A DNA stretch of 64,000 nt. It comes from Streptomyces bikiniensis (GTDB taxonomy: Bacteria; Actinomycetota; Actinomycetes; Streptomycetales; Streptomycetaceae). Positions 10,069 through 21,311 of this stretch are shown one piece after another (the stretch's first letter is position 1; every line of letters starts with the position of its first letter). Location of the stretch: the NCBI GenBank assembly GCA_000716465.1, contig JNWL01000011.1, positions 124,001-188,000 on the forward strand. Direction: 5' to 3'. The position numbers and the translations under genes are program-made. Below the pieces are notes generated by a model. The model saw only the letters and a list, made by a program, of their open reading frames with translations, was not told the DNA's origin and ran no database searches.

Positions 10069-11061
10069 ATGGGACTTGAATGTGACGCTTCCGGACATAA
10101 ACACAGTCACGGGGAACTGTGCGCCGTGGGCAAGGAGCTGTACGCGAAAGCCCTCCGCACGGGCCGCATAGCCCGTTCCGAGGCCGAGGCCGCCCCCTGC
10201 CTCAAGGAACTGTCGCTCCTGCACCCGGACCCGGACGACAGCCGGTGGCTGCACCCGATCCCGCCCACGATCGCCCTGAACCAGCTCATCCACCCCATAG
10301 AGCAGCAGATCCAGGAGCGCCGCCAGCACGCCATCGCCCTGGCCGACGTGTTCGAGCCCTTCCTCGCCATCCACACGCCGGACCCCTCCGCCACCCAGGC
10401 CATCACCGTCCTCGAAGGCCTCAGCGTCATCAACGCCACGCTGGACCGCGTCATCAACGAGTGCACGACGGAGCTCCTCACCGTCCAGCCGGGCAGCGGA
10501 CGGCGCCCCGAGACCCTCGAAGCGGCCCTGCGCCGCATGGAGCCCCTGCTCGACCGGGGCGTCCGGATGCGCACGCTCTACCAGCACACCGCCCGGCACC
10601 ACCCCGCCACCCTGGCGTACGTCGAGCGGGTCGCTCCCTACGGGCTCGTCCTGCGCACCCTCGAAGAGATCATCGACCGGCTGATCATCGTGGACCGCAA
10701 GGTCGCCTTCGTGCCGGCCCGCAGCGACCGCCAGGTCGCCCTGGAACTGCGCCACGAAGGGCTCGTCCAGTACCTCGTCGGCGTCTTCGAGCAGTTCTGG
10801 CTGCACGGCGTGCCCTGGGACGAGGAGATCCCCTACAAGCCGTCCGCGGACGGCATAGGCGGCGTCCAGCGCTCCATCGCCCGGCTCCTCGTCGAGGGGC
10901 ACGTGGACGAGGCCATCGCCCGCCGGCTCGGGATGAACGTGCGCACCTGCCGCGCCCACATCGCCAAGCTCGCCGCCGCCCTCGGCAGCGGCAGCCGGGC
11001 CCAGCTCGGCTACCTCATCGCCCGGTCCGGCATCCTCGAACAGGACGGCCCGGCCCCGTGA
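10069..11061 (+). CDS. LuxR-family transcriptional regulator with TrmB-like sensor region
   Basis: 330 residues from ATG 10069, preceded by a G-rich ribosome-binding site. The C-terminal ~60 residues are a LuxR-type helix-turn-helix: 'IARLLVEGHVDEAIARRLGM' and 'NVRTCRAHIAKLAAALG'. The middle resembles the phospholipase-D-like sensor region of TrmB/LuxR regulators: 'APYGLVLRTLEEIIDRLIIV' and 'VAFVPARSDRQVALELRHEG'. The N-terminus has Cys5, His10, His12, His14 and Cys18, a possible metal site. There is no receiver domain. It is divergent from the EPSWE-peptide genes, which are its likely targets, and its last four bases overlap the next gene. Confidence 0.8.
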   Translation: MGLECDASGHKHSHGELCAVGKELYAKALRTGRIARSEAEAAPCLKELSLLHPDPDDSRWLHPIPPTIALNQLIHPIEQQIQERRQHAIALADVFEPFLAIHTPDPSATQAITVLEGLSVINATLDRVINECTTELLTVQPGSGRRPETLEAALRRMEPLLDRGVRMRTLYQHTARHHPATLAYVERVAPYGLVLRTLEEIIDRLIIVDRKVAFVPARSDRQVALELRHEGLVQYLVGVFEQFWLHGVPWDEEIPYKPSADGIGGVQRSIARLLVEGHVDEAIARRLGMNVRTCRAHIAKLAAALGSGSRAQLGYLIARSGILEQDGPAP

Positions 11062-11573
11062 ACGACCCCGCGAACACCCCCAGGGACACGAGCGTGGACG
11101 CAGACGTACGGATCGAACTCGACGGGCCCGCCGGAACCCTGCGCGTCTCCGGCCCCGGCCTCCCCGTCGTGGAGCTCGTACGGGCCCCGGGAACCGAGCC
11201 CGCGGACCACGTGCCGATCGGCACCCGCAGGGCCGCCCTCCTCACCCTCACCGTGGACGGCGCCCCGGCCGGGCTCCGACCCGCCCGGGGGCGGCTGCTG
11301 CGCCGCTCCTACCGGGTGGACGCCGTCGTCGGCGGGGTCCGCCACCGCCTCGTCCCCTGCTCGTACGCCGAGAGCCGGCTGACCCGGGACGGGCGGCGGC
11401 TCGGCACCCTGGTCTCCAGCGGCGACGGACGCGTGGACCCCGAGTGGCTGCCGGACCGCGCCCCCGAGCCGCTCGACGTCGCCGTCGGCACCGCCCTCGC
11501 CGCCGCCTTCGGCACGGGCGCGGCCCCCTGGTGGGAGACGCTCGGGGACATCGTGGCCGAACTGATCCCCTGA
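11058..11573 (+). CDS. Hypothetical protein coupled to the LuxR-type regulator
   Basis: 171 residues from GTG 11058, which overlaps the regulator stop (GTGA), so the two are translationally coupled. No family is recognised. The predicted content is mainly beta strand: 'VRIELDGPAGTLRVSGPG', 'AALLTLTVDGAPAGLRP' and 'RRSYRVDAVVGGVRHRLVPC'. No signal peptide, membrane segment or cofactor motif is seen. Its constant position after the regulator suggests an accessory or ligand-related role, which is inference only. It ends before a hairpin shared with hspR. Confidence 0.6.
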   Translation: MNDPANTPRDTSVDADVRIELDGPAGTLRVSGPGLPVVELVRAPGTEPADHVPIGTRRAALLTLTVDGAPAGLRPARGRLLRRSYRVDAVVGGVRHRLVPCSYAESRLTRDGRRLGTLVSSGDGRVDPEWLPDRAPEPLDVAVGTALAAAFGTGAAPWWETLGDIVAELIP

Positions 11574-11591
11574 TCCCCCGAGAACACGCGC

Positions 11592-11623
11592 GAGGCCCCC
11601 GCCACGGCTGTGACGGGGGCCTC
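11592..11623. terminator. Bidirectional terminator, end of dnaK operon
   Basis: 10-bp GC stem (GAGGCCCCCG / CGGGGGCCTC) with a 12-base loop in the 68 bases between the convergent stops of the hypothetical gene (11573) and hspR (11642). Confidence 0.8.
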
Positions 11624-11641
11624 ACGGCGTGAAGTGCGGCG

Positions 11642-12085
11642 CTACTCGCCGCGCTTGGGGCGCCAGACCACCAGCGCGCTCGCCTGCTGCACGTCCTGGT
11701 ACGGCACGAGGTCGCGCCGGTACGAGGCGTGCACCTGGGCCTCGCGCTGCCGCATCGCCGCCGCCGCGCCGTCCACGGCCGCCGACAGCTCGGCGATCCG
11801 GTTCTGGAGCGCGGCGACCTGGTTCTCCAGTTCGATGATGCGCTTGATCCCGGCCAGGTTGATGCCCTCGTCCTGCGACAACTGCTGCACCTGGCGGAGC
11901 AGTTCGATGTCGCGGGCCGAGTAGCGCCGCCCCCGGCCCGCCGTGCGGCCCGGGGAGACCAGGCCGAGCCGGTCGTACTGACGCAGGGTCTGGGGGTGCA
12001 GCCCGGAGAGCTGGGCCGCCACCGAGATGACGTACACCGGCGACTCGTCGGTCAGTTCGTACGGATTGCGTCGGCGCCCTTCCAC
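11642..12085 (-). CDS. hspR: Heat-shock repressor HspR (MerR family)
   Basis: 147 residues from GTG 12085, four bases after the dnaJ stop. The N-terminal MerR-type winged helix is 'VYVISVAAQLSGLHPQTLRQ' with 'GRRYSARDIELLRQVQQLSQ', followed by a coiled coil 'IIELENQVAALQNRIAELSA' that dimerises the protein. HspR represses the dnaK operon and clpB by binding HAIR operators. The established model is that DnaK acts as co-repressor, so free DnaK keeps the regulon off. All the HAIR sites expected for this loop are present in this window. Confidence 0.95.
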   Translation of the reverse strand: MEGRRRNPYELTDESPVYVISVAAQLSGLHPQTLRQYDRLGLVSPGRTAGRGRRYSARDIELLRQVQQLSQDEGINLAGIKRIIELENQVAALQNRIAELSAAVDGAAAAMRQREAQVHASYRRDLVPYQDVQQASALVVWRPKRGE

Positions 12086-12089
12086 CGGG

Positions 12090-13259
12090 TCACGCTCCCT
12101 TCGCGGCCTGGAACAGCTCGGCCCGCGGGTCCTCGGAGGCGGTCGCCTCGCGGTAGGTCTCCAGGGCCTCGCGTGCCTTGTCGTCCAGTTCCTTCGGCAC
12201 GGCGACCTCGACCGTGACGAGGAGGTCGCCGCGCGTCCCGTCCTTGCGGACCGCGCCCTTGCCCCGGGCGCGCATGGTCCGGCCGTTCGGCGTGCCCGCG
12301 GGCAGCTTGAGGGTGACCGCGGGGCCGCCGAGGGTCGGCACCTTGACCTCGCCGCCGAGCGCCGCCTCCGTGAAGGAGACCGGCACCGTGACGGTGAGGT
12401 TGTCGTCCTTGCGGCCGAAGACCGGGTGGGCGTCGACGTGCACCACGACGTACAGGTCGCCGTTGGGCCCGCCGCGCTCGCCCGGCGCGCCCTTGCCGCG
12501 CAGCCGGATCTTCTGGTTGTCGCTCACGCCGGCCGGGATGCGGACCTGCATGGTGCGCGAGGACTTGGCCCGGCCGCTGCCCTTGCAGACCTCGCAGGGG
12601 GTCTCGGCCATGAGGCCGCGCCCCTTGCAGTCCACGCAGGGGTCGGTGAGCGAGAAGCCGCCGCCGCTGCCGCGCGAGACCTGCCCGGTGCCGACGCAGG
12701 TCGGGCACACCCGGGGCGTGCCGTTCTTGTCGCCGGTGCCCGAACAGGCCGTGCACGGCTGCTGGCTGGACATCCGCAGCGGTACGGTCGCGCCCTCGAT
12801 GGCCTCGGTGAAGCTGAGCGTCACCTCGGACTCGACGTCCTGGCCGCGCCGCGGCTGGTTGCGGGCGCCGCCCCCGCCGCGGTTGAACAGGCCGCCGAAG
12901 ACGTCCCCGATGCCGCCACCGCCGCCGAAGCCGCCGGCCCCGCCCTGGGCGCCCCCGAAGAGGTCGCCCAGGTCGAAGTTGAACGAGCCCCCGCCGGGTC
13001 CGCCGGCCCGGAGGCCGCCGTTCCCGAAGAGCGCGCGGGCCTCGTCGTACTCCTTGCGCCGCTTGGGGTCGCCGAGGACGTCGTTCGCCTCGGAGATCTC
13101 CTTGAAGCGCTCCTCGGCCTTGGTGTCGCCCTTGTTGGCGTCCGGGTGGTTCTCGCGGGCGAGCTTCCGGTACGCCTTCTTGATCTCGGCCTCGGTGGCG
13201 TCCTTGGGGACGCCGAGGACCTTGTAGTAGTCCTTCTCGACGAAGTCCTTCGTGCTCAT
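12090..13259 (-). CDS. dnaJ: Molecular chaperone DnaJ
   Basis: 389 residues. The J domain (1-~75) has the HPD motif in 'RENHPDANKGD'. A Gly/Phe-rich linker (~80-135) follows, then four zinc-finger CxxCxGxG motifs ('CTACSGTGD', 'CPTCVGTGQ', 'CVDCKGRGL', 'CEVCKGSGR') and the C-terminal substrate-binding beta domains with 'RLRGKGAPGERGGPNGDLYV'. It delivers substrates to DnaK and stimulates its ATPase. It is the third gene of dnaK-grpE-dnaJ-hspR; the 30-base gap after grpE has a GAAGGAGGGAC-type ribosome-binding site. Confidence 0.97.
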   Translation of the reverse strand: MSTKDFVEKDYYKVLGVPKDATEAEIKKAYRKLARENHPDANKGDTKAEERFKEISEANDVLGDPKRRKEYDEARALFGNGGLRAGGPGGGSFNFDLGDLFGGAQGGAGGFGGGGGIGDVFGGLFNRGGGGARNQPRRGQDVESEVTLSFTEAIEGATVPLRMSSQQPCTACSGTGDKNGTPRVCPTCVGTGQVSRGSGGGFSLTDPCVDCKGRGLMAETPCEVCKGSGRAKSSRTMQVRIPAGVSDNQKIRLRGKGAPGERGGPNGDLYVVVHVDAHPVFGRKDDNLTVTVPVSFTEAALGGEVKVPTLGGPAVTLKLPAGTPNGRTMRARGKGAVRKDGTRGDLLVTVEVAVPKELDDKAREALETYREATASEDPRAELFQAAKGA

Positions 13260-13289
13260 CGACGTCCCTCCTTCCGGACGATCGTTGCG

Positions 13290-15888
<2,599 letters not shown>

Positions 15889-16066
15889 TCTCCATCGGCC
15901 GGTTCACTCAAAGGCCCGGCCCGGAGGGGTGGAGGGGGAGGCGGAGAAGCGCGTCATTCCCCCTCCCGGGAGGGGGGCCCGTGAGAGAGTCCGGGTGCCC
16001 CTTCCCGGGCAAAGCGGGCATATTCCACGAATATCCCATGATTCTCACGCGGAAGGATGTGGGGGA

Positions 16067-16672
16067 ATGACGACGGGCACGGCGACCGACGGGAGCGCGG
16101 CGGCCCGCGGGGGCACGACGGCCGACGGGAGCACGGTGGCCCGCGGGGGCACGGCGGCCAAGCGCGCCTTCGACGTTCTGGGCGGGCTCGCCCTCCTCGC
16201 CGCCCTCTCCCCCCTGTTCGCCGCCGTCGCCCTCTCGATCGCGCTCGGCTCGCCGGACCCCGGCCGCGGGGTGCTGCGCCGCCGGACGGTGGCGGGCCTG
16301 GAGGGCCGGCCCTTCACCATGCTGACCTTCCGCACCCGGAGCCCGCTGGCCGCGCTGCCCCTGCTGCTGCACGTGGTGGCGGGCCGGATGTCCCTGGTCG
16401 GACCGTGCCCGCTGACCCCGAACCACCGGGAGTGCGCGGGCGAGGGGCGCCGCCGGCTCTCCGTACGACCGGGGCTCACCGGCCCGTGGCAGATCAGCGG
16501 GCGCTCGGACCTGCCGTGGGAGGAGCGGGAGCTGCTGGACCTCCACTATGTGGACCACCACTGGCTGGGGACGGACCTGCTCGTCCTGGCGCGTACGCTT
16601 CCAGCAGTGCGCAGACGCCGCGCGGCGGGCCGTCCGGCACGGGCCGTCCGGGCTCCGGGAAGGGTTGCCTGA
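16067..16672 (+). CDS. Bacterial sugar transferase (WcaJ/EpsE-like, short)
   Basis: 201 residues from ATG 16067 with GGGGGA upstream. The first ~28 residues are a repetitive Gly/Thr/Ala/Arg linker. 'KRAFDVLGGLALLAALSPLF' then gives the conserved KRxFD start and the single membrane-embedded hairpin. 'GRMSLVGPCPLTPNH' (usual GDMSLVGPRP) and 'VRPGLTGPWQISGRSDLPWEERELLDLHYV' complete the family core. These phosphoglycosyl transferases move a sugar-phosphate onto undecaprenyl phosphate to start exopolysaccharide synthesis. The Asp and Arg changes in the GRMSLVGPCP motif and the missing KFRTM block leave activity uncertain. No polysaccharide cluster surrounds it. Confidence 0.75.
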   Translation: MTTGTATDGSAAARGGTTADGSTVARGGTAAKRAFDVLGGLALLAALSPLFAAVALSIALGSPDPGRGVLRRRTVAGLEGRPFTMLTFRTRSPLAALPLLLHVVAGRMSLVGPCPLTPNHRECAGEGRRRLSVRPGLTGPWQISGRSDLPWEERELLDLHYVDHHWLGTDLLVLARTLPAVRRRRAAGRPARAVRAPGRVA

Positions 16673-16801
16673 GCGACACAGATCACCGCGAGGGCCCCTG
16701 CATCACCGGGCCGCGAGCGGGTAATCTCAGCACGGACTAAATAAGTTACCGCTTAGTAGGCTCAGCTCAGGCACTGAGCGGGCCCGCTCGAGGAGCCCGT
16801 C

Positions 16802-19063
16802 ATGCAACTCGCCGCGATCATTGTGTCGCTGACGCTGACCGTGGTCGGCGTTGCCCTGCTGGCTCGTGCCATCGGCCAGTTCGTCCGGTACTTCAAGCTC
16901 GGCCAGCCCGTCCCGGCCGGGACCCGGACCGACAACCCGTACCAGCGCAGCGTGACCCTGGTCAGGGAGTTCCTCGGCCACACGCGCATGAACCGCTGGG
17001 GCATCGTCGGCTTCGCCCACTGGTTCGTCGCGGTCGGCTTCCTGACCCTGCCGCCCACCCTGGCGCAGGCCTTCGGCCAGCTCTTCCAGGCCGACTGGAC
17101 GCTGCCGGTGATCGGCGGCTTCCTGCCGTTCGAGCTGTACATCGAGTTCATCGGCGTGATGACGATCCTCGGCATCGCGGCCCTGATCGTGATCCGCCTC
17201 CTCAGCCTCCCGGGCCGGGCCGGGCGCAAGTCGCGCTTCGCCGGCTCCAAGGCGGGCCAGGCGTACTTCGTCGAGTACGTCATCCTCACCATCGGCCTGG
17301 CGATCTACGTGCTGCGCGGCCTGGAGGGCGCGATCCACCACGTCGAGCACTACGAGGCCGCGTACTTCGCCTCGTACCCGCTCGTCCTCGCCTTCAAGGG
17401 CCTGAGCATCGGGGCGCTGCAGAACCTCATCTACTTCACCGCCATGGTGAAGATCAGCACCTCGTTCATCTGGATGATCGTCGTCTCGCTGAACACCAAC
17501 ATGGGCGTGGCCTGGCACCGCTTCCTGGCCTTCCCGAACATCTGGTTCAAGCGCAAGGCGGACGGCTCCACCGCGCTCGGCGCCCTCCAGCCGATGACCA
17601 CCGGCGGCAAGGAGATCGACTGGGAGGACCCGGCCGAGGACGCCGTCTTCGGCGTCTCCCAGGTCGAGCAGTTCTCCTGGAAGGGCCTCCTGGACTTCTC
17701 CACCTGCACCGAGTGCGGCCGCTGCCAGTCGCAGTGCCCCGCCTGGAACACCGGCAAGCCCCTCTCCCCCAAGCTCCTGATCATGTCGCTGCGCGACCAC
17801 GCGCACGCCAAGGCGCCGTACCTGCTCGCGGGCGGCGGCAAGACCGTGGAGGGCGACGAGAAGGCCACCGAGGAGCAGCTGAAGGACGTCCCCGCGTCCG
17901 CCCTGGCCGAGGCCGAGCGCCCCCTCATCGGCACGGTCGAGGAGAACGGCGTCATCGACCCGGACGTCCTGTGGTCCTGCACCACCTGCGGCGCCTGCGT
18001 CGAGCAGTGCCCGGTCGACATCGAGCACATCGACCACATCGTGGACATGCGCCGCTACCAGGTGATGATCGAGTCCGCGTTCCCGTCCGAGGCGGGCACG
18101 ATGCTCAAGAACCTGGAGAAGAAGGGCAACCCCTGGGGCCTGGCGAAGAAGCAGCGCGTCGAGTGGACCAAGGAGGTCGACTTCGAGGTCCCGATCGTCG
18201 GCAAGGACGTCGAGGACCTCACCGAGGTCGACTACCTGTACTGGGTCGGCTGCGCGGGCGCGCTCGAGGACCGCGCCAAGAAGACCACCAAGGCCTTCGC
18301 CGAGCTGCTGCACATCGCGGGCGTCAAGTTCGCGATCATGGGCGGCGAGGAGAAGTGCACCGGTGACTCGCCCCGCCGCCTGGGCAACGAGCCGCTGTTC
18401 CAGCAGCTCGGCGCCGAGAACGTCGCCATGCTGAACATGGCCTTCGGCGAGGACGACGAGGACGAGACGACGAAGAAGCCGAAGTCGGCGAAGAAGATCG
18501 TCTCGACCTGCCCGCACTGCTTCAACACCATCGCCAACGAGTACCCGCAGCTCGGCGGCGAGTACGAGGTCATCCACCACACCCAGCTGCTCCAGCACCT
18601 CATCGACGAGGGCAAGCTGATCCCGGTGACCCCGGTCGAGGGCCTGATCACCTACCACGACCCGTGCTACCTGGGCCGCCACAACAAGGTCTACACGCCC
18701 CCGCGCGAGATCATGTCCGCCGTCCCCGGCCTGCGCCAGCAGGAGATGCACCGCCACAAGGAGCGCGGCTTCTGCTGCGGCGCCGGCGGCGCCCGGATGT
18801 GGATGGAGGAGCGGATCGGCAAGCGCATCAACAACGAGCGCGTCGAGGAGGCCCTGTCCCTCGACCCGGACATCGTCTCCACCGCCTGCCCCTTCTGCCT
18901 CGTCATGCTGACCGACTCCGTCAACGGCAAGAAGAACGACGGCAAGGCCAAGGAGTCGGTGACGGTCGTGGACGTCGCCCAGCTCCTCCTGGACTCGGTG
19001 AAGACCCCGGTCGACCCGGAGCCGGCGGAGAAGTCGGAGCCGGAACCGGAACCGGCCGCGTAA
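16802..19063 (+). CDS. Membrane Fe-S oxidoreductase (heterodisulfide reductase-like, CCG domains)
   Basis: 753 residues. The N-terminal ~230 residues have about five membrane helices in a nitrate-reductase-gamma-like arrangement. Two [4Fe-4S] motifs follow: 'CTECGRCQSQCPAW' (~residue 302) and 'CTTCGACVEQCPVD' (~residue 396). Two cysteine-rich CCG domains of the HdrB/GlpC type come next: 'YWVGCAGALEDR' with 'STCPHCFNTIANEYP', then 'DPCYLGRHNKVY' with 'FCCGAGGARMWMEE' and 'STACPFCLVMLTD'. This architecture is conserved in actinobacteria and is thought to pass electrons between a soluble flavoprotein such as ETF and quinones. The exact donor is inferred. A strong terminator follows. Confidence 0.88.
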   Translation: MQLAAIIVSLTLTVVGVALLARAIGQFVRYFKLGQPVPAGTRTDNPYQRSVTLVREFLGHTRMNRWGIVGFAHWFVAVGFLTLPPTLAQAFGQLFQADWTLPVIGGFLPFELYIEFIGVMTILGIAALIVIRLLSLPGRAGRKSRFAGSKAGQAYFVEYVILTIGLAIYVLRGLEGAIHHVEHYEAAYFASYPLVLAFKGLSIGALQNLIYFTAMVKISTSFIWMIVVSLNTNMGVAWHRFLAFPNIWFKRKADGSTALGALQPMTTGGKEIDWEDPAEDAVFGVSQVEQFSWKGLLDFSTCTECGRCQSQCPAWNTGKPLSPKLLIMSLRDHAHAKAPYLLAGGGKTVEGDEKATEEQLKDVPASALAEAERPLIGTVEENGVIDPDVLWSCTTCGACVEQCPVDIEHIDHIVDMRRYQVMIESAFPSEAGTMLKNLEKKGNPWGLAKKQRVEWTKEVDFEVPIVGKDVEDLTEVDYLYWVGCAGALEDRAKKTTKAFAELLHIAGVKFAIMGGEEKCTGDSPRRLGNEPLFQQLGAENVAMLNMAFGEDDEDETTKKPKSAKKIVSTCPHCFNTIANEYPQLGGEYEVIHHTQLLQHLIDEGKLIPVTPVEGLITYHDPCYLGRHNKVYTPPREIMSAVPGLRQQEMHRHKERGFCCGAGGARMWMEERIGKRINNERVEEALSLDPDIVSTACPFCLVMLTDSVNGKKNDGKAKESVTVVDVAQLLLDSVKTPVDPEPAEKSEPEPEPAA

Positions 19064-19077
19064 GCACCTGATCAGGA

Positions 19078-19116
19078 GAACGGCCGCCCCGCACGTCCTG
19101 TGCGGGGCGGCCGTTC
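19078..19116 (+). terminator. Terminator after the Fe-S oxidoreductase gene
   Basis: Perfect 16-bp stem (GAACGGCCGCCCCGCA with its complement at 19101-19116) and a 7-base loop, 15 bases after the stop codon. Confidence 0.88.
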
Positions 19117-19210
19117 CCGTACGTACCGCCCCTCGGGCCGTCCCTTGGGGGATGTCACAGGTCAGCCGCAAAGGAGCGCCCGACCGGCGGAAGCGGGTAC
19201 GTTCATTGAC

Positions 19211-20089
19211 GTGGCTGGATTCAGGAACGGACGCGGCCGGGACAACCGCCCCCCGCAAGGACAACCGCAGCAGGCGCCGTACGGGTACGACGCGGCCCCG
19301 CCGCCCCACGCACGGCAGCAGTGGCCGCAGGGCCAGGGGCGGCCGCCGTACGGGCAGCAGGGCGCCCCTCAGGCCGGACAGCGGCCGTACGACGAGCCGG
19401 AGTACTTCGGCGACCCGTACGGGCAGCAGCACCCGCACCCGCACGCGGTCACGGCGAACAACCCGGGTCACACGCAGGTGTTCAGCGTGGACGACCCGTA
19501 CGGCCCGGCCACGGACCACCACGCCGGCGCGGCCCCCGTCCCGACGGGCCCCCGGCTCCCCTGGAAGGCGCTCCTGAGCGGCATCGTGCTGCGCCCCGCG
19601 GACACGTTCCTGCGGACGCGGGACCACGCCGTCTGGGGTCCGGCGCTGATCGTCACCTTCCTCTACGGCCTGCTCGCGATCTTCGGCTTCGACAAGGCCC
19701 GCGACGAGGCGATCAACGCGACCCTGTCGACGGCGATCCCGTACGTCCTGATGACCGCCCTCGGCTTCGTCCTCGGCGGCCTGATCCTGGGCGCGGTCAC
19801 CCACACCCTGGCCCGCCAGCTGGGTGGCGACGGCTCCTGGCAGCCGACGGTCGGCCTGTCGATGCTGATCATGTCGATCACGGACGCGCCCCGGCTGGTC
19901 TTCGCCCTCTTCCTGGGCGGCGAGAACGGCCTGGTGCAGGTCATCGGCTGGCTGACCTGGCTGGCGGCGGGCGCCCTCTTCACGGTGATGGTGAGCCGCT
20001 CCCACGACCTCCCGTGGCCGAAGGCCCTGGGCGCGTCGGCGATCCAGCTGGTGGCGCTCCTGAGCCTGATCAAGCTGGGAACGCTGTAA
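19211..20089 (+). CDS. Yip1-family membrane protein
   Basis: 292 residues from GTG 19211 (MAGFRNGRGRDNRPPQGQ). The frame is open upstream, but that part has no coding character. Residues 1-~120 are a Pro/Gln/Gly/His-rich cytoplasmic tail. Residues ~125-290 contain about five membrane helices with 'GIVLRPADTFLRTRDHAVWG', 'LGGLILGAVTHTLARQLGGD' and 'SWQPTVGLSMLIMSITDAPR', which match the bacterial Yip1 domain. Function is unknown in bacteria. It stands between two strong hairpins, so it is probably transcribed alone. Confidence 0.8.
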   Translation: MAGFRNGRGRDNRPPQGQPQQAPYGYDAAPPPHARQQWPQGQGRPPYGQQGAPQAGQRPYDEPEYFGDPYGQQHPHPHAVTANNPGHTQVFSVDDPYGPATDHHAGAAPVPTGPRLPWKALLSGIVLRPADTFLRTRDHAVWGPALIVTFLYGLLAIFGFDKARDEAINATLSTAIPYVLMTALGFVLGGLILGAVTHTLARQLGGDGSWQPTVGLSMLIMSITDAPRLVFALFLGGENGLVQVIGWLTWLAAGALFTVMVSRSHDLPWPKALGASAIQLVALLSLIKLGTL

Positions 20090-20103
20090 CCCGCACGACC
20101 ACG

Positions 20104-20141
20104 GAGAAGGCCCCCGCCGACGTCACGGCGGGGGCCTTCTC
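20104..20141. terminator. Bidirectional terminator
   Basis: Perfect 16-bp stem (GAGAAGGCCCCCGCCG and complement) with a 6-base loop between the convergent Yip1 (ends 20089) and phosphoribosyltransferase (ends 20157) genes. Confidence 0.87.
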
Positions 20142-20156
20142 GTACGTGCTCGCGGC

Positions 20157-20654
20157 TCAGGCGTCGAGGACCTGACCCTCACGACGAACGACGGGCGGTT
20201 CGACGCTCCAGGGAAAGTTGATCCACTCGTCGGTCTTCTTCCACACGTACTCGCACTTCACGAGGGAGTGGGACTTCTCGTAGATGACGGCGGAGCGGAC
20301 CTCGGCGACGTGGTCGACGCAGAAGTCGTGGACGAGCTTGAGGGTCTTGCCGGTGTCCGCGACGTCGTCGGCGATGAGCACCTTCTTGTCGCTGAAGTCG
20401 ATCGCGTTGGGGACGGGCGCCAGCATGACCGGCATCTCCAGGGTGGTGCCGACGCCGGTGTAGAACTCCACGTTCACGAGGTGGATGTTCTTGCAGTCCA
20501 GGGCGTAGGCCAGGCCGCCGGCGACGAAGACGCCGCCGCGGGCGATGGAGAGGACGACGTCGGGCTCGTAGCCGTCGTCGGCGATGGTCTGCGCCAGCTC
20601 GCGGACGGCGAGGCCGAACCCCTCGTACGTCAGGTTCTCGCGTACTGCACTCAT
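20157..20654 (-). CDS. Phosphoribosyltransferase family protein
   Basis: 165 residues. The PRPP-binding loop is 'VLIADDVADTGKTLKLVHDF' (~95-115), and the early 'DVVLSIARGGVFVAGGLAYA' is the usual PP-binding strand-loop. The type resembles hypoxanthine/xanthine-guanine phosphoribosyltransferases, but the hood that sets base specificity is not distinctive, so the substrate is open. It lies 13 bases downstream of dcd on the same strand and probably forms a two-gene nucleotide-metabolism operon with it. Confidence 0.85.
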   Translation of the reverse strand: MSAVRENLTYEGFGLAVRELAQTIADDGYEPDVVLSIARGGVFVAGGLAYALDCKNIHLVNVEFYTGVGTTLEMPVMLAPVPNAIDFSDKKVLIADDVADTGKTLKLVHDFCVDHVAEVRSAVIYEKSHSLVKCEYVWKKTDEWINFPWSVEPPVVRREGQVLDA

Positions 20655-20667
20655 GACTGCGACCGCC

Positions 20668-21243
20668 TCACACCTGGGTCCGATGGAAGTTCATGAAGGA
20701 GCGGGAGGCCGTCGGCCCCCGCTGGCCCTGGTACCGGGAGCCGTACCGCTCGCTCCCGTACGGGTGCTCGGCGGGCGAGCTCAGCCGGAACATGCACAGC
20801 TGGCCGATCTTCATCCCCGGCCAGAGCTTGATCGGCAGGGTGGCGAGGTTCGACAGCTCCAGGGTGACGTGCCCGGAGAAGCCGGGGTCGATGAACCCGG
20901 CGGTGGAGTGCGTCACGAGCCCGAGCCGCCCGAGGGAGCTCTTCCCTTCCAACCGGGACGCGATGTCGTCCGGGAGGGTGATGACCTCGTAGGTGGAGGC
21001 GAGGACGAACTCGCCCGGGTGCAGGATGAACGCCTCGTCGCCCTCCGGCTCGACCTCGCGCGTCAGGTCCAGCTGCTCGATGGCGGGGTCGATGTGCGGG
21101 TGGCGGTGGTTCTCGAACACCCGGAAGAAGCGGTCAAGCCTCACGTCGATGCTCGAGGGCTGCACCATGGATTCGTCGTACGGGTCGATGCGGACCCGTC
21201 CGGCGTCGATCTCGGCCCGGATGTCCTTGTCTGAGAGAAGCAC
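20668..21243 (-). CDS. dcd: dCTP deaminase (housekeeping copy)
   Basis: 191 residues from GTG 21243 ([20 protein letters not shown]) with GGGGG upstream. All active-site blocks are present: 'QPSSIDVRL', '[13 protein letters not shown]', the phosphate-binding '[17 protein letters not shown]' and the catalytic Glu in '[11 protein letters not shown]'. The sequence resembles the bifunctional dCTP deaminase/dUTPase of mycobacteria, which makes dUMP directly from dCTP. This complete enzyme is the internal reference for the two incomplete Dcd-like proteins in the island at 42.6-43.7 kb. Confidence 0.96.
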   Translation of the reverse strand: MLLSDKDIRAEIDAGRVRIDPYDESMVQPSSIDVRLDRFFRVFENHRHPHIDPAIEQLDLTREVEPEGDEAFILHPGEFVLASTYEVITLPDDIASRLEGKSSLGRLGLVTHSTAGFIDPGFSGHVTLELSNLATLPIKLWPGMKIGQLCMFRLSSPAEHPYGSERYGSRYQGQRGPTASRSFMNFHRTQV

Positions 21244-21311
21244 GCCCCCACGATACGCAGGGGGCGCGGACCTGCCCCAATCGGCGGGGCCCGCGCCCGG
21301 GCGCTCCCGGC

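Noticed and set aside
16673..16801. Operator in the AAGTTACCGCTTAGTAGG region before the Fe-S oxidoreductase
   Set aside because: It looks like a TetR-type half palindrome, but the symmetry is poor and no local regulator supports it.
16727..20005. 1092-codon open frame on the minus strand
   Set aside because: Antisense to the Fe-S oxidoreductase and Yip1 genes; composition is typical of a shadow frame.
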